Assembly: GCA_964470825.1 (NCBI GenBank)
Contig: CAYYEF010000002.1
Span: 1 to 62,035 of the forward strand
Direction: 5' to 3'
DNA: 62,035 nt
Source of the DNA: CAYYEF01 sp964470825
Lineage (GTDB): Bacteria; Patescibacteriota; Minisyncoccia; Phycocordibacterales; JAACPR01
The position numbers and the translations under genes are program-made. The notes beneath the pieces were generated by a model. The model saw only the letters and a list, made by a program, of their open reading frames with translations. It made no database searches and was not told the DNA's origin. Below are positions 21,911 through 30,084 of the stretch, piece after piece (position 1 is the first letter of the stretch; every line of letters starts with the position of its first letter).

Positions 21911-23221
21911 TTATTTTAGCATTTTTCTTTTTTCTCGGTGGAATTTTATTGCAAACCTGTGGGTATCTTGGTTTAAGAGTAAAATTTGATCATGTACTTT
22001 CTTAGAAAAATTCTCGCCACCTAAAATTTCTTTTGCCTTGTGTCTATCATCTTTCACGACGGAAACTATTTTAATTTTAGAAAAAGTTTCGGCTGATAAA
22101 ATATTTTTTATAGTTTTTATAGCTATATTTAATTGACCCTTTCCCCCGTCAACTACAATAATTTTTGGCAGAGACCATTCATTATGTTTAAAGCGCCGAG
22201 AAAGAACTTCTGCTAGAGCACCGTAATCGTCGCTTTTTCTAGCGGTTTTAATAATAAATTTACGATAATCTGATTTTTTCAATTCCCCATCTTCCATGAC
22301 AGTCATAACCCCAACAGTATTTGTTCCAGCAATATGAGCAATGTCGTAACTTTCTATTCTAAAAGTTTCATTATTCATTTCACTCATGTTTTCCTCGCCA
22401 GTTTTTTGTACTTCTAAATCACCTTCCTCTAAATGACTATCAATTTCTTTGATAAGAGAAACGTCTCTAATGTGGTCAAGAGCAAAAATATTTTTCTTAA
22501 TTTTAGAAGCTTTTTCAAATTCTAATTTTTTAGAAGCTTGTTTCATTTGCTTTTCTAAATTTTTCAAAATAGTTTTTTTCTTACCTGAAAATAGTAGTTC
22601 AATATTTTTAATATTTTGAAGATAATCTTCTCTAGAAACTTTGCCGCTATAAACATCGGGATAAATATTAATCTGAAAATTTAAATTATAGTTTTTAACT
22701 TTTTTTGGATCATTAATTTCCACCGGGGTTTTAGTATCAAAATATGGAAAAAGTTTTTTAACTAATTTCAAAGCTTCTTTTAATTGAGTACCGTTTGGAA
22801 ATGGACCAAAAGTTTTATTAATTTTTAAATCTTTGGCCATACCCAAATTATGTTTTAATTCTTTGCCACGAATTAATAAAACTCTTGGGAAAGATTCTTT
22901 TGTAAGAACAACGTAATTATAGCTACGGTCATCTTTTTCTTTTATATTATATTTAGGAGCATGTTTTTTAATTAAAGATGATTCTAGGATCAAAGCTTCT
23001 AAAACAGAATCAGAGACTTGAAAATCAATAGTGTCAGCCAAAGTAACCATATCAATAATTCTAGATCCTCTTGTAGAAATTAAGTCATTAGCAAAATAAC
23101 TACGAACTCTGTCTCGCAGTGAAGTAGCTTTACCAATATATAAAATTTCTTGACCTTTTTTAAAAAAATAAACGCCAGGTTTATCAGGTAAATTTATTTT
23201 TTTAAGCTGTTGACTGTTCAT
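21911..23221 (-). CDS. uvrC: UvrC nuclease of nucleotide excision repair, short form
   Basis: UvrC makes both incisions around UvrB-bound lesions. The protein has the GIY-YIG domain (DKPGVYFFKKGQEILYIGKA, residues about 13-33), a UVR motif (LEKQMKQASKKLEFEKASKI) that binds UvrB, and the RNase H-like 5'-incision domain (SYDIAHIAGTNTVGVMTV, IIVVDGGKGQLNIA, and the end HRFAIKFHREKRKML). It stops there, at 436 residues, lacking the C-terminal tandem helix-hairpin-helix of the roughly 600-residue form. I start it at the ATG 23219-23221: an in-frame GTG at 23248 falls inside the spacer of a promoter whose -10 is 7 bases before this ATG. It is followed by ddl. Confidence 0.95.
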   Translation of the reverse strand: MNSQQLKKINLPDKPGVYFFKKGQEILYIGKATSLRDRVRSYFANDLISTRGSRIIDMVTLADTIDFQVSDSVLEALILESSLIKKHAPKYNIKEKDDRSYNYVVLTKESFPRVLLIRGKELKHNLGMAKDLKINKTFGPFPNGTQLKEALKLVKKLFPYFDTKTPVEINDPKKVKNYNLNFQINIYPDVYSGKVSREDYLQNIKNIELLFSGKKKTILKNLEKQMKQASKKLEFEKASKIKKNIFALDHIRDVSLIKEIDSHLEEGDLEVQKTGEENMSEMNNETFRIESYDIAHIAGTNTVGVMTVMEDGELKKSDYRKFIIKTARKSDDYGALAEVLSRRFKHNEWSLPKIIVVDGGKGQLNIAIKTIKNILSAETFSKIKIVSVVKDDRHKAKEILGGENFSKKVHDQILLLNQDTHRFAIKFHREKRKMLK

Positions 23222-23228
23222 TAAATTG

Positions 23229-23256
23229 ATTATATATTTTTGCGCCACAAAATCAA
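23229..23256 (-). promoter_or_regulatory. Leaderless-type promoter of uvrC
   Basis: On the minus strand, TTGATT (23251-23256) and a perfect TATAAT (23229-23234) are 16 bases apart. Seven bases separate the -10 from the uvrC ATG, which decides that start. Confidence 0.75.
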
Positions 23257-23263
23257 TCTTAAT

Positions 23264-23291
23264 TTGCTTTTTATTTTAAACGGCGTATTCT
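23264..23291 (+). promoter_or_regulatory. Promoter of the two small plus-strand genes
   Basis: TTGCTT (23264-23269) and TATTCT (23286-23291) are 16 bases apart, divergent from the uvrC promoter. The leader to the ATG at 23320 would be about 20 bases. Confidence 0.5.
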
Positions 23292-23319
23292 TTACAAAAG
23301 AAAGGTATTTCAGATATTT

Positions 23320-23502
23320 ATGGAAGAAGATCAAGACTTTAAAGATATTAGTTTTGAGGAGAGGTGTATTTTGACCTTAAATCAAAAGAAGAAGAATCAT
23401 GAAAATCTGATTACTTATCATCAACAGGAGATTTCCAAAATTGATAAGCAAATTGAGATTTACATGACAAAAACGAAAGGAGGTGGAAAAAGAGATGTCT
23501 AA
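23320..23502 (+). CDS. Small charged coiled-coil-like protein, unknown
   Basis: A 60-residue protein rich in Lys, Glu and Gln, with a helical central part (FEERCILTLNQKKKNHENL, then HHQQEISKIDKQIEIYM-type heptads). No family is recognised. It overlaps the next small gene by 8 bases and holds that gene's strong ribosome-binding site in its last codons, which supports the two being a translationally linked pair. A promoter lies upstream and a terminator downstream, so they form an isolated two-gene unit between uvrC and the pilin-like gene. Confidence 0.55.
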   Translation: MEEDQDFKDISFEERCILTLNQKKKNHENLITYHQQEISKIDKQIEIYMTKTKGGGKRDV

Positions 23503-23668
23503 AAAAGGCAATAACTCACCAAAAAATCTTGGCAAAATGCTAAGAGGAGAACGTTCTCAGAACGGACTCAAAAAAATTTCTGTAGCAGGAATTCTGAGCG
23601 GTAAATACCATACCCCCAAAGGATCAATAACCAAGGCCACGGGTCACAAAGGAACTCTTCGCAGATAA
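23495..23668 (+). CDS. Tiny basic protein with a strong Shine-Dalgarno site, unknown
   Basis: A 57-residue basic protein starting MSKKGNNSPKNLGKMLRGE and ending TKATGHKGTLRR; net charge is strongly positive, with Gly and Ser. I chose the ATG at 23495 because AAAGGAGGTGG lies at 23476-23486, the strongest ribosome-binding site seen in the window; the frame is open a little further upstream. The tail with HTPKGSITKATGHKG suggests nucleic-acid binding, but no domain is recognised. A terminator follows within 10 bases. Confidence 0.6.
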   Translation: MSKKGNNSPKNLGKMLRGERSQNGLKKISVAGILSGKYHTPKGSITKATGHKGTLRR

Positions 23669-23675
23669 AAAAATA

Positions 23676-23705
23676 AACCAGCAATGAAAGTTGCTGGTTT
23701 TTTAT
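23676..23705 (+). terminator. Terminator of the small-gene pair
   Basis: A perfect 9-bp stem AACCAGCAA / TTGCTGGTT (23676-23684 and 23691-23699) with a 6-base loop is followed by T-rich sequence. The pilin-like gene on the other strand ends 3 bases beyond it. Confidence 0.85.
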
Positions 23706-23707
23706 TA

Positions 23708-24286
23708 TTACCAATCTTGAGCACCTTTTGTATATAAAGCAAAGTGATAATCTCCACAAAACCAGTTAGCACCACCTTTCCAAAAAGGTTTACCGCTACT
23801 TGCAGGACTACCTTCTACACTACAATGAGAAGCTATTTTATAATCAACCCCATCAGACTGATAAATATAACAATATGCATAATTCCCTTCATTACCTTGA
23901 GTTGGTTTAAGGGAGGTTATTTTAGAACCTCTTAATGGATCTAGTGGTAAACTTTTAATATAGTTTGGGGCAAGATTTGGAATATAACCACTAGCTCCAG
24001 AAATTGTCTTTAAACCAGACCAGTAATCGCAGGTACTATACCAAATACCTCCTCCTGTAACTGGATATGAACCATTATCACTGTAATACGCCTCTAAAGC
24101 TGATCTCATTTGTACTAAATCTTGCATTCTTTTTGTATCTCTGGCTTTTGCACGAGCACTATTTAAACTAGCCATAACAACAGAAGCTAGAAGAGAAATT
24201 ATTGATATAACTACCAATAATTCAATTAATGTAAAACCAGTATTTTTTTTATTTTTAGATCTTACAAAATTTTCTGCTTTAAACAT
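23708..24286 (-). CDS. Type IV pilin-like protein with prepilin signal
   Basis: A 192-residue protein with a class III signal: the basic leader MFKAENFVRSKNKKNTG, then FTLIELLVVISIISLLASVV with Glu at position +5 after the predicted G/F cleavage, as in type IV pilins and pseudopilins. After the helix comes ARAKARDTKRMQDLVQMRSALEAYYSDNGSYP, typical of the group, then a Cys-containing globular part. The ATG at 24284-24286 is preferred over an in-frame upstream start because an extended -10 (TGATATAAT) ends 7 bases before it. No prepilin peptidase, PilB or PilC is visible here, so whether it makes a pilus or serves DNA uptake or adhesion cannot be said. Confidence 0.88.
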   Translation of the reverse strand: MFKAENFVRSKNKKNTGFTLIELLVVISIISLLASVVMASLNSARAKARDTKRMQDLVQMRSALEAYYSDNGSYPVTGGGIWYSTCDYWSGLKTISGASGYIPNLAPNYIKSLPLDPLRGSKITSLKPTQGNEGNYAYCYIYQSDGVDYKIASHCSVEGSPASSGKPFWKGGANWFCGDYHFALYTKGAQDW

Positions 24287-24293
24287 ATGACAG

Positions 24294-24302
24294 ATTATAT
24301 CA
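24294..24302 (-). promoter_or_regulatory. Extended -10 promoter of the pilin-like gene
   Basis: TGATATAAT on the minus strand (TGn plus a perfect -10 at 24294-24299). Seven bases (CTGTCAT) separate it from the ATG. No good -35 is visible. Confidence 0.6.
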
Positions 24303-24344
24303 TGCACTCTTTAATATCTTTTTGTACTTTTTAAATTGATTTAA

Positions 24345-26960
24345 TTACTTCCTCAACATCTTCTTCAAATACTTTCCAGTATGACTTTTTTCGCTATTAG
24401 CAATTTGTTCAGGAGTTCCCTTTGCAATAATTTGACCACCGTTACTACCACCTTCTGGTCCAATATCAATAATATAATCGGTACATTTAATCATGTCTAA
24501 ATTGTGTTCGATTACAACCACAGTGTTACCCTTGTCGACTAACTTTTGGAGAATTTCAATTAATTTTTTAACGTCCTCATAATGCAAACCAATTGTTGGT
24601 TCGTCCAGAATATAAATAGTTTTTTGTAAGTGTGCTCGATACAATTCACTGGCGATTTTTACACGTTGGGCTTCTCCACCTGACAATGTTGTAGCAGATT
24701 GACCAAGTTGCAAATAACCAAGACCCACATCAAACAATGATTGCAGTCTATCTGCGATCGCTGGCAAATCTTTGAAAAATTCTAGACCTTCTTCTACGGT
24801 CATGTTCAAAACTTCGTAAATATTTTTATCTTTGAATTTTACTTCCAAAGTTTCTTTCATGAATCGACGACCTTCACAGATATCGCAAGGCACATAGACT
24901 GTTGGCAAGAAATGCATTTCTACCGCAATATATCCGTTTCCTTGGCAGGCTTCACATCGTCCACCTTTCACATTGAAAGAAAAACGACTTGGTCCCCAAC
25001 CTCTGGCGCGAGCTTCGCTACTTTCGGCAAACATGTCACGAATAAAGGTAAAGGCTCCTGTATATGTAGCAGGGTTTGAACGAGGAGTTCTACCAATTGG
25101 AGATTGATCAATTAAAATAGAACGTCCCAAATATTCTGTGCCAGTGAAACTCGCACAATTTACAATTTCATTTGAGCGATATCTTTTATCAAATCTGTTT
25201 TGTAAATTTCTATACAAAATTTCATACACAAAAGAAGATTTTCCAGAACCAGAAACCCCAGTAATCCCGACAAATTTTCCAAGAGGAATTTCAGCATTTA
25301 GATTTTTAATATTAAATACGTGTCCGCCTTTGATGACAATTTTACCTTTGTCTTGGTCACGACGTTTTTCTGGAATTTCTATTTTTCTGTCGCCTCGTAA
25401 ATAATCCAAAGTGACGGAACCAGATGGATTTGTTTTTGCGGTTAATAACTTATCCAAATCATCAGCCACAATAATATTACCGCCATGTACACCAGCACCA
25501 GGACCAATGTCCACCAAGTAATCTGAACTGTAGATTGTATCTTCATCGTGCTCTACTACGATAATACTATTTCCAGCATCGCGCAGATTAAGAAGAGTTT
25601 TAATAAGTCGATCATTATCACGAGAATGCAGACCAATTGTCGGTTCATCCAAAACATATGTCGCCCCAACAAGTCCAGAACCTAGTTGTGAAGCCAAACG
25701 AATTCGTTGCGCCTCTCCACCAGAAAGAGTGTGGGCTCTTCGATCTAAAGTTAAATATTCAATCCCAACATCATTCATGAAAATTAAACGTTCACTAATT
25801 TCTTTTAGAATGACTTTGGCGATCTCTCTGTCTTTTTCTGAGAGTTCTAGATTTTTAAAATATTCTATTGCTTCTGCTACCGTTAGTTTAATCACATCTA
25901 CAATATTTATTTTTTTATCTTCTTTTTTAAAAGCTGGCATGTAAACATGCAGAGCCTCTTCTCGCAGTCTGTTTCCATGACACACAGAACATGGTTCATC
26001 ACCAAAAAAATGTTTTGTCCCAAGACCATTACATTCAGGACAAGCACCGTGAGGTGAGTTAAATGAGAAAAGACGAGGTTCAATTTCTGGGAAAGAAAAA
26101 CCGTCGTAGGCACACATAAATTTTGAAGATAATAATTTTTCTTCAACTGGAGTGATAATTTTGATCAAGCCTTCAGATTCACTAAGAGAGCGTTCGATAG
26201 CTTCACGCAATCTTTCTTTATATGCTTCGTCTTTTGATTTTATTTCAGATAGATAAAATTCATCGACTAGAATATCGATATCGTGTTTTTTAGTTTTAGT
26301 TAAAATTATTTTGTCACGCAGAGAAACTTCTTTGCCGTCGATAAGAGCACGTTCATATCCTTTGCCGAGCATATCGTAAAGCAATTGATAATATTCTCCT
26401 TTTCGACCAACAATAACTGGGGCAAATATTTTTAATTTCAGATCGTTAATATCAACGCCCATAACTTTTTTGTCGAAATTTTTGGTATTAATAGAAGTTA
26501 CGGTTTTTACAATGGTAGCCATGATTTCATCCTGAGTCAGTTTTTTAATTTCTCGACCACAAATAAGACAGTGCGGTTTTCCTACTCGTGCAAAAAGAAT
26601 ACGTAGATAATCATAGATCTCAGTGATAGTAGCCACTGTTGAACGAGGATTGTTCGAACGAGATTTTTGATCAATAGAAATTGCGGGTGAAAGTCCGATA
26701 ATTTCGTCGACATCTGGTTTTTGCATATTATTCAAAAATTGACGGGCATAAGCAGATAGAGATTCGACATAGCGACGTTGTCCTTCAGCAAAGATAGTAT
26801 CGAAAGCCAGTGATGATTTTCCAGAACCAGATAAACCAGTAAAGACTACCAGTTTGTTTCTTGGCATTTCGACATCGATGTTTTTCAAGTTGTGAGTGCG
26901 GGCTCCTCTCACAATAATTTTTTCATCTTTTCTTTGATTTTGTATTTTTTTAGCTGTCAT
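24345..26960 (-). CDS. uvrA: UvrA, damage-sensing ATPase of nucleotide excision repair
   Basis: UvrA scans DNA with UvrB. The 871-residue protein has two ABC modules: Walker A GLSGSGKSSLAFDT near residue 41 with LSGGEAQRIRLASQLG and VLDEPTIGLH, and a second Walker A GVSGSGKSSFVYE with LSGGEAQRVKIASELY and ILDEPTIGLH. Zinc sites are visible (CPEC with CSVC; CEAC with CDIC). The usual length is about 940; the first zinc region (HCLICGREI) is retained, and the shortening appears to lie in the insertion domain. Its promoter has no LexA-like box that I can see. A small adenylate-kinase-like gene separates it from uvrB. Confidence 0.98.
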   Translation of the reverse strand: MTAKKIQNQRKDEKIIVRGARTHNLKNIDVEMPRNKLVVFTGLSGSGKSSLAFDTIFAEGQRRYVESLSAYARQFLNNMQKPDVDEIIGLSPAISIDQKSRSNNPRSTVATITEIYDYLRILFARVGKPHCLICGREIKKLTQDEIMATIVKTVTSINTKNFDKKVMGVDINDLKLKIFAPVIVGRKGEYYQLLYDMLGKGYERALIDGKEVSLRDKIILTKTKKHDIDILVDEFYLSEIKSKDEAYKERLREAIERSLSESEGLIKIITPVEEKLLSSKFMCAYDGFSFPEIEPRLFSFNSPHGACPECNGLGTKHFFGDEPCSVCHGNRLREEALHVYMPAFKKEDKKINIVDVIKLTVAEAIEYFKNLELSEKDREIAKVILKEISERLIFMNDVGIEYLTLDRRAHTLSGGEAQRIRLASQLGSGLVGATYVLDEPTIGLHSRDNDRLIKTLLNLRDAGNSIIVVEHDEDTIYSSDYLVDIGPGAGVHGGNIIVADDLDKLLTAKTNPSGSVTLDYLRGDRKIEIPEKRRDQDKGKIVIKGGHVFNIKNLNAEIPLGKFVGITGVSGSGKSSFVYEILYRNLQNRFDKRYRSNEIVNCASFTGTEYLGRSILIDQSPIGRTPRSNPATYTGAFTFIRDMFAESSEARARGWGPSRFSFNVKGGRCEACQGNGYIAVEMHFLPTVYVPCDICEGRRFMKETLEVKFKDKNIYEVLNMTVEEGLEFFKDLPAIADRLQSLFDVGLGYLQLGQSATTLSGGEAQRVKIASELYRAHLQKTIYILDEPTIGLHYEDVKKLIEILQKLVDKGNTVVVIEHNLDMIKCTDYIIDIGPEGGSNGGQIIAKGTPEQIANSEKSHTGKYLKKMLRK

Positions 26961-27040
26961 GTTTTTAATAGTTTATATAGCAACGCGCCCCACGGTTTGC
27001 CCATAGGGTTATACTATCTTTTTATATTGCGAACCGGGTG

Positions 27041-27069
27041 ATTATAACACTTAAAATTATGAGAGTAAA
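27041..27069 (-). promoter_or_regulatory. Promoter of uvrA
   Basis: On the minus strand, TTTACT (27064-27069) and a perfect TATAAT (27041-27046) are 17 bases apart. The leader is about 74 bases, one of the few long ones here, and contains CCCTATGGG and a GC-rich GTGGGGCGCG stretch of unknown meaning. Confidence 0.7.
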
Positions 27070-27090
27070 TAAAGAGGTTTTCTAGATTAA

Positions 27091-27128
27091 ATAAAAAGCA
27101 CCCGATCGACCGAAGTCGAAAGGGTGCT
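27091..27128 (-). terminator. Terminator of the adenylate-kinase-like gene
   Basis: The outer stem AGCACCC/GGGTGCT (27097-27103 and 27122-27128) encloses an inner stem TCGAC/GTCGA capped by a TTCG tetraloop, followed on the minus strand by TTTTTATTT. It begins 7 bases past the stop codon. Confidence 0.85.
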
Positions 27129-27134
27129 AATAGA

Positions 27135-27782
27135 TTAAGGAATCAAAAAGTCATGTCGAACTTTGTCATCCGGGTGATGAAATTGCCACAAAGCAAATTC
27201 ATCGAGAACAGAGCGATCTGCCTTTGAAGGGCAAATGTAATCATGTAGGCCACAGTAGTTAACCACTTTGGCATACTGATGATCCGTCTGAGTCCCATCG
27301 ATCTCGATGATCCCAAAGGCTTCTTTCAAAAAACGGAGTGTCGGAACAACTTGTTTCCGATAAACCCTCATTTTGTTTTCAAAAGCCTCAACATGATCAT
27401 CGTGTCGACCACGAGACAAGAATCGTTCACGGCAAACCTTTTCAGGTGTGTCGATATGAACGACTTGATAGTTCGCAAGAACCTTGAACAAAACCTGAAT
27501 TTGGTTCAAGGAACGTGGAAACCCATCCAGAAATTGAGGAATTCCGGGATGTTCATGAGACAGACGATTGAGAATAATCTCATTCGTGATGTCGTCAGGA
27601 GCATTGAAACCGTTTTCAATGCAATTCTCCACCTTTTTCCAGATGTCACTGTTTTTCTCCTTTTCTTCGCGAAAAATCGCGCCAGGAGAAATGACATCAA
27701 ACTTCATACCGAGCTTGAGGAGATTCTCCAAAAGCCTGCCTTTGCCGGAACATGTCCGACCAATTAGAATGATCTTTTTCAA
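27135..27782 (-). CDS. Adenylate-kinase-like nucleotide kinase
   Basis: A 215-residue P-loop protein of the adenylate kinase fold. It has GRTCSGKG (residues 8-15) in place of GxPGxGKGT, DGFPRS (86-91) for the NMP-binding motif, and RHDDHVEAFENKMRVYRKQ (126-144), which fits a short LID and the R-x-x-(Y/F) region. The final 45 residues (from about 170) are an extra C-terminal part without a known match. The start is a TTG at 27780-27782 preceded by AAAGGA, 8 bases away. It differs from its neighbours in base composition (about 43% GC in sampled lines) and stands alone between uvrB and uvrA. The altered P-loop leaves the true substrate open; it may not be the housekeeping Adk. Confidence 0.8.
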   Translation of the reverse strand: MKKIILIGRTCSGKGRLLENLLKLGMKFDVISPGAIFREEKEKNSDIWKKVENCIENGFNAPDDITNEIILNRLSHEHPGIPQFLDGFPRSLNQIQVLFKVLANYQVVHIDTPEKVCRERFLSRGRHDDHVEAFENKMRVYRKQVVPTLRFLKEAFGIIEIDGTQTDHQYAKVVNYCGLHDYICPSKADRSVLDEFALWQFHHPDDKVRHDFLIP

Positions 27783-27876
27783 GATTTTTTCCTTTCTTGT
27801 TGATTTTGTTAAACTGTAAAGAACAGCGCTTCAATATACTACTATCAATTTGACGAAAGTCAACTCTTATTTTATT

Positions 27877-29979
27877 CTAAAATTTCTTCTGATTTTTTAA
27901 TCTCTCCTTTTCGTCTTTTAGTTCTTTTTTATTTTTCTTTTCAATCAGTAATTCAATCTCTTTAATTTCATCCCGCAAAATCGCAGCGGTTTCGAAATCT
28001 AAAATTTTAGCCGCAGCATTCATTTGTTTTTCTTTTTGCTTTAATAGTTTATCTGGAGCTTTTTCCAACATTTTCTTATTCAAAACCATCAAAGTGTCAA
28101 CTGTTTTTTGATGTTCACTCTTGATACCTTCAGTAATGTCCTTAATAGCACGAATAACAGTTTTTGGAGTAATGCCATGTTTTTTATTATATTCCAATTG
28201 AATATTTCGACGGCGTTCAGTTTCATTAATAGCTTTTTCCAAAGATTTTGTAATTGTGTCGGCATATAAAATTACTCGACCATCAATATTTCTAGCAGCA
28301 CGTCCAATAATCTGAATGAGCGAAGTTTCTGATCGCAAAAATCCTTCTTTATCAGCATCTAAAATTCCAATCATAGTTACTTCAGGTAAATCCAAACCTT
28401 CTCGCAAAAGATTAACTCCAACCAAAACATCAAAGGCTCCTCGACGAAATTCAGTTAGAATTTCAATTCTCTGAATGGTTTTTATTTCACTATGTAAATA
28501 TTCGGCTTTGATTCCCTCTTCTTTCAAAAATTCACTAAGGTCTTCAGCCATTTTTTTAGTTAAAGTAGTAGCAATCACGCGACCACCCTTTTTAATGTCA
28601 CGCTTGGCTTCTTCAATAAAATTTCGAACTTGGCCTTTATATGAACCTTTTTCGGTCACCGGCTTAACTTCAATCACAGGATCAATCAAACCAGTAGGAC
28701 GAATAACTTGTTCAACAATTTGAGAACTATTTTCATTTTCAAAAACACTTGGAGTAGCAGAAGTAAAAATGGTTTGACCTGTTTCTTCTAAAAATTCATC
28801 AAATTTCAAAGGACGATTATCAGCAGCGCTTGGCAACCTGAAACCGTGTTCGATCAAAGTCTTTTTTCGACTAGCGTCTCCTGCAAACATTGCTCCAATT
28901 TGTGGCACTGTAACATGAGATTCATCAATAATAGTTAAAAAGTCTGGCACTAATTTCTTTTTACCATTTTCGATAATTTCCTTGTGAGGAAAATATGACA
29001 AAAGAGTGTTTGGTTTTTCACCGGGCAAACGTCCATCAAAGATCGCAGAATAGTTTTCAATACCATTACAATATCCAACTTCTCTAATTAAAGCCAAATC
29101 ATATTTTGTTCGGCGTTTTAATCTTTCTGCTTCTAAATTTTTTCCAGCTTTTTCAAGTTTTTTTAATTGTTCTTTTAATTCACTTTCAATATTTTTTGCC
29201 GCTGTCTCAATTTTATCTTTGTCGGTAATAAAGTGTTTTGCCGGAAATAGAAAATAACTTTCAATATCTTTTTCTAAAATTTCACGGGTAATAGAATCTA
29301 TTTTGTCGATTCGATCAATTTGCTCACCTTTAAATTCTACAGAGATAATAAAGCGTTCTGAAATTGGAACAATTTCTACTTTATTTCCAATAGCTCTAAA
29401 CAAACCTGGTTTCAAATCAGCGTTTGTGCGTTCGTAGTGAACATTAATTAATTTTCGAATTAAATCCCCTCTAGTGACTTTTAATTTCTTATCAATTTTA
29501 AAGTTAACTTTTTCATATTCTTCTGGTGAACCCAAACCATAAATACAAGAGACTGAAGCAACGATAATAACATCATTTCTAGTTAAAAGAGCCTGAGTTG
29601 AAGCGTGGCGCAGTCGATCAATTTCTTCATTGATCATTGCTTCTTTTTCAATATAAGTATCAGTTACCGGCATATATGCTTCTGGCTGATAGTAATCATA
29701 ATAAGAAACAAAGTAATGAACAGCATTATCAGGAAAAAATTCTTTAAATTCTTGCGCAAGTTGTGCCGCTAGAGTTTTGTTATGAGCAATAATTAGAGTT
29801 GGTTTTTTTATTTCTTGAATAACATTAGCAACCGTAAAAGTCTTACCTGAACCAGTTACTCCAAGTAATGTTTGAAAATGTTGACCTGCTTTTATACCCT
29901 CTACCAATTTTTCAATAGCTTTTGGTTGATCTCCGGCTGGCTTATATTTTGTTTTGATTTTAAAGACTTCTTTAGCCAT
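27877..29979 (-). CDS. uvrB: UvrB, helicase-like core of nucleotide excision repair
   Basis: UvrB verifies damage and recruits UvrC. The 700 residues include Walker A GVTGSGKTFT (about residue 40), the beta-hairpin FVSYYDYYQPEAYMP, the DEAD-type box TIIDESHVTVPQ, motif V/VI GVNLLREGLDLPEV and QIIGRAARN, and a C-terminal UVR motif (QMNAAAKILDFETAAILRDEI) that pairs with the one in UvrC. Length and motifs are complete. With uvrC and uvrA it forms a loose excision-repair cluster within 8 kb, all on the minus strand but apparently transcribed separately. Confidence 0.98.
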   Translation of the reverse strand: MAKEVFKIKTKYKPAGDQPKAIEKLVEGIKAGQHFQTLLGVTGSGKTFTVANVIQEIKKPTLIIAHNKTLAAQLAQEFKEFFPDNAVHYFVSYYDYYQPEAYMPVTDTYIEKEAMINEEIDRLRHASTQALLTRNDVIIVASVSCIYGLGSPEEYEKVNFKIDKKLKVTRGDLIRKLINVHYERTNADLKPGLFRAIGNKVEIVPISERFIISVEFKGEQIDRIDKIDSITREILEKDIESYFLFPAKHFITDKDKIETAAKNIESELKEQLKKLEKAGKNLEAERLKRRTKYDLALIREVGYCNGIENYSAIFDGRLPGEKPNTLLSYFPHKEIIENGKKKLVPDFLTIIDESHVTVPQIGAMFAGDASRKKTLIEHGFRLPSAADNRPLKFDEFLEETGQTIFTSATPSVFENENSSQIVEQVIRPTGLIDPVIEVKPVTEKGSYKGQVRNFIEEAKRDIKKGGRVIATTLTKKMAEDLSEFLKEEGIKAEYLHSEIKTIQRIEILTEFRRGAFDVLVGVNLLREGLDLPEVTMIGILDADKEGFLRSETSLIQIIGRAARNIDGRVILYADTITKSLEKAINETERRRNIQLEYNKKHGITPKTVIRAIKDITEGIKSEHQKTVDTLMVLNKKMLEKAPDKLLKQKEKQMNAAAKILDFETAAILRDEIKEIELLIEKKNKKELKDEKERLKNQKKF

Positions 29980-30034
29980 ATAGAATTATTTAATATCTTG
30001 ATATTAACCTATTTTAGTGTTGTTGTCATTATAT

Positions 30035-30063
30035 TTGCCAAAAACATATTTTAATGTTATTGT
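30035..30063 (+). promoter_or_regulatory. Promoter of the 155-residue unknown gene
   Basis: TTGCCA (30035-30040) and TATTGT (30058-30063) are 17 bases apart. The leader to the ATG at 30085 is about 15 bases. Confidence 0.6.
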
Positions 30064-30084
30064 ATAAAAAGTTAATAGTACTTT

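Noticed and set aside
21911..23248. uvrC starting at the GTG at 23248
   Set aside because: The extra nine codons are encoded by the spacer and -10 of a good promoter, so they cannot be translated from that transcript.
26961..27134. A LexA-type SOS box in front of uvrA
   Set aside because: No CTG-N10-CAG or GAAC-N4-GTTC type palindrome is present in the promoter region.
27279..27767. A 162-codon frame opposite the adenylate-kinase-like gene
   Set aside because: It is long, but the minus-strand frame carries P-loop, DGFPR and LID motifs plus an SD, a promoter and a terminator; the opposite frame has none of these.
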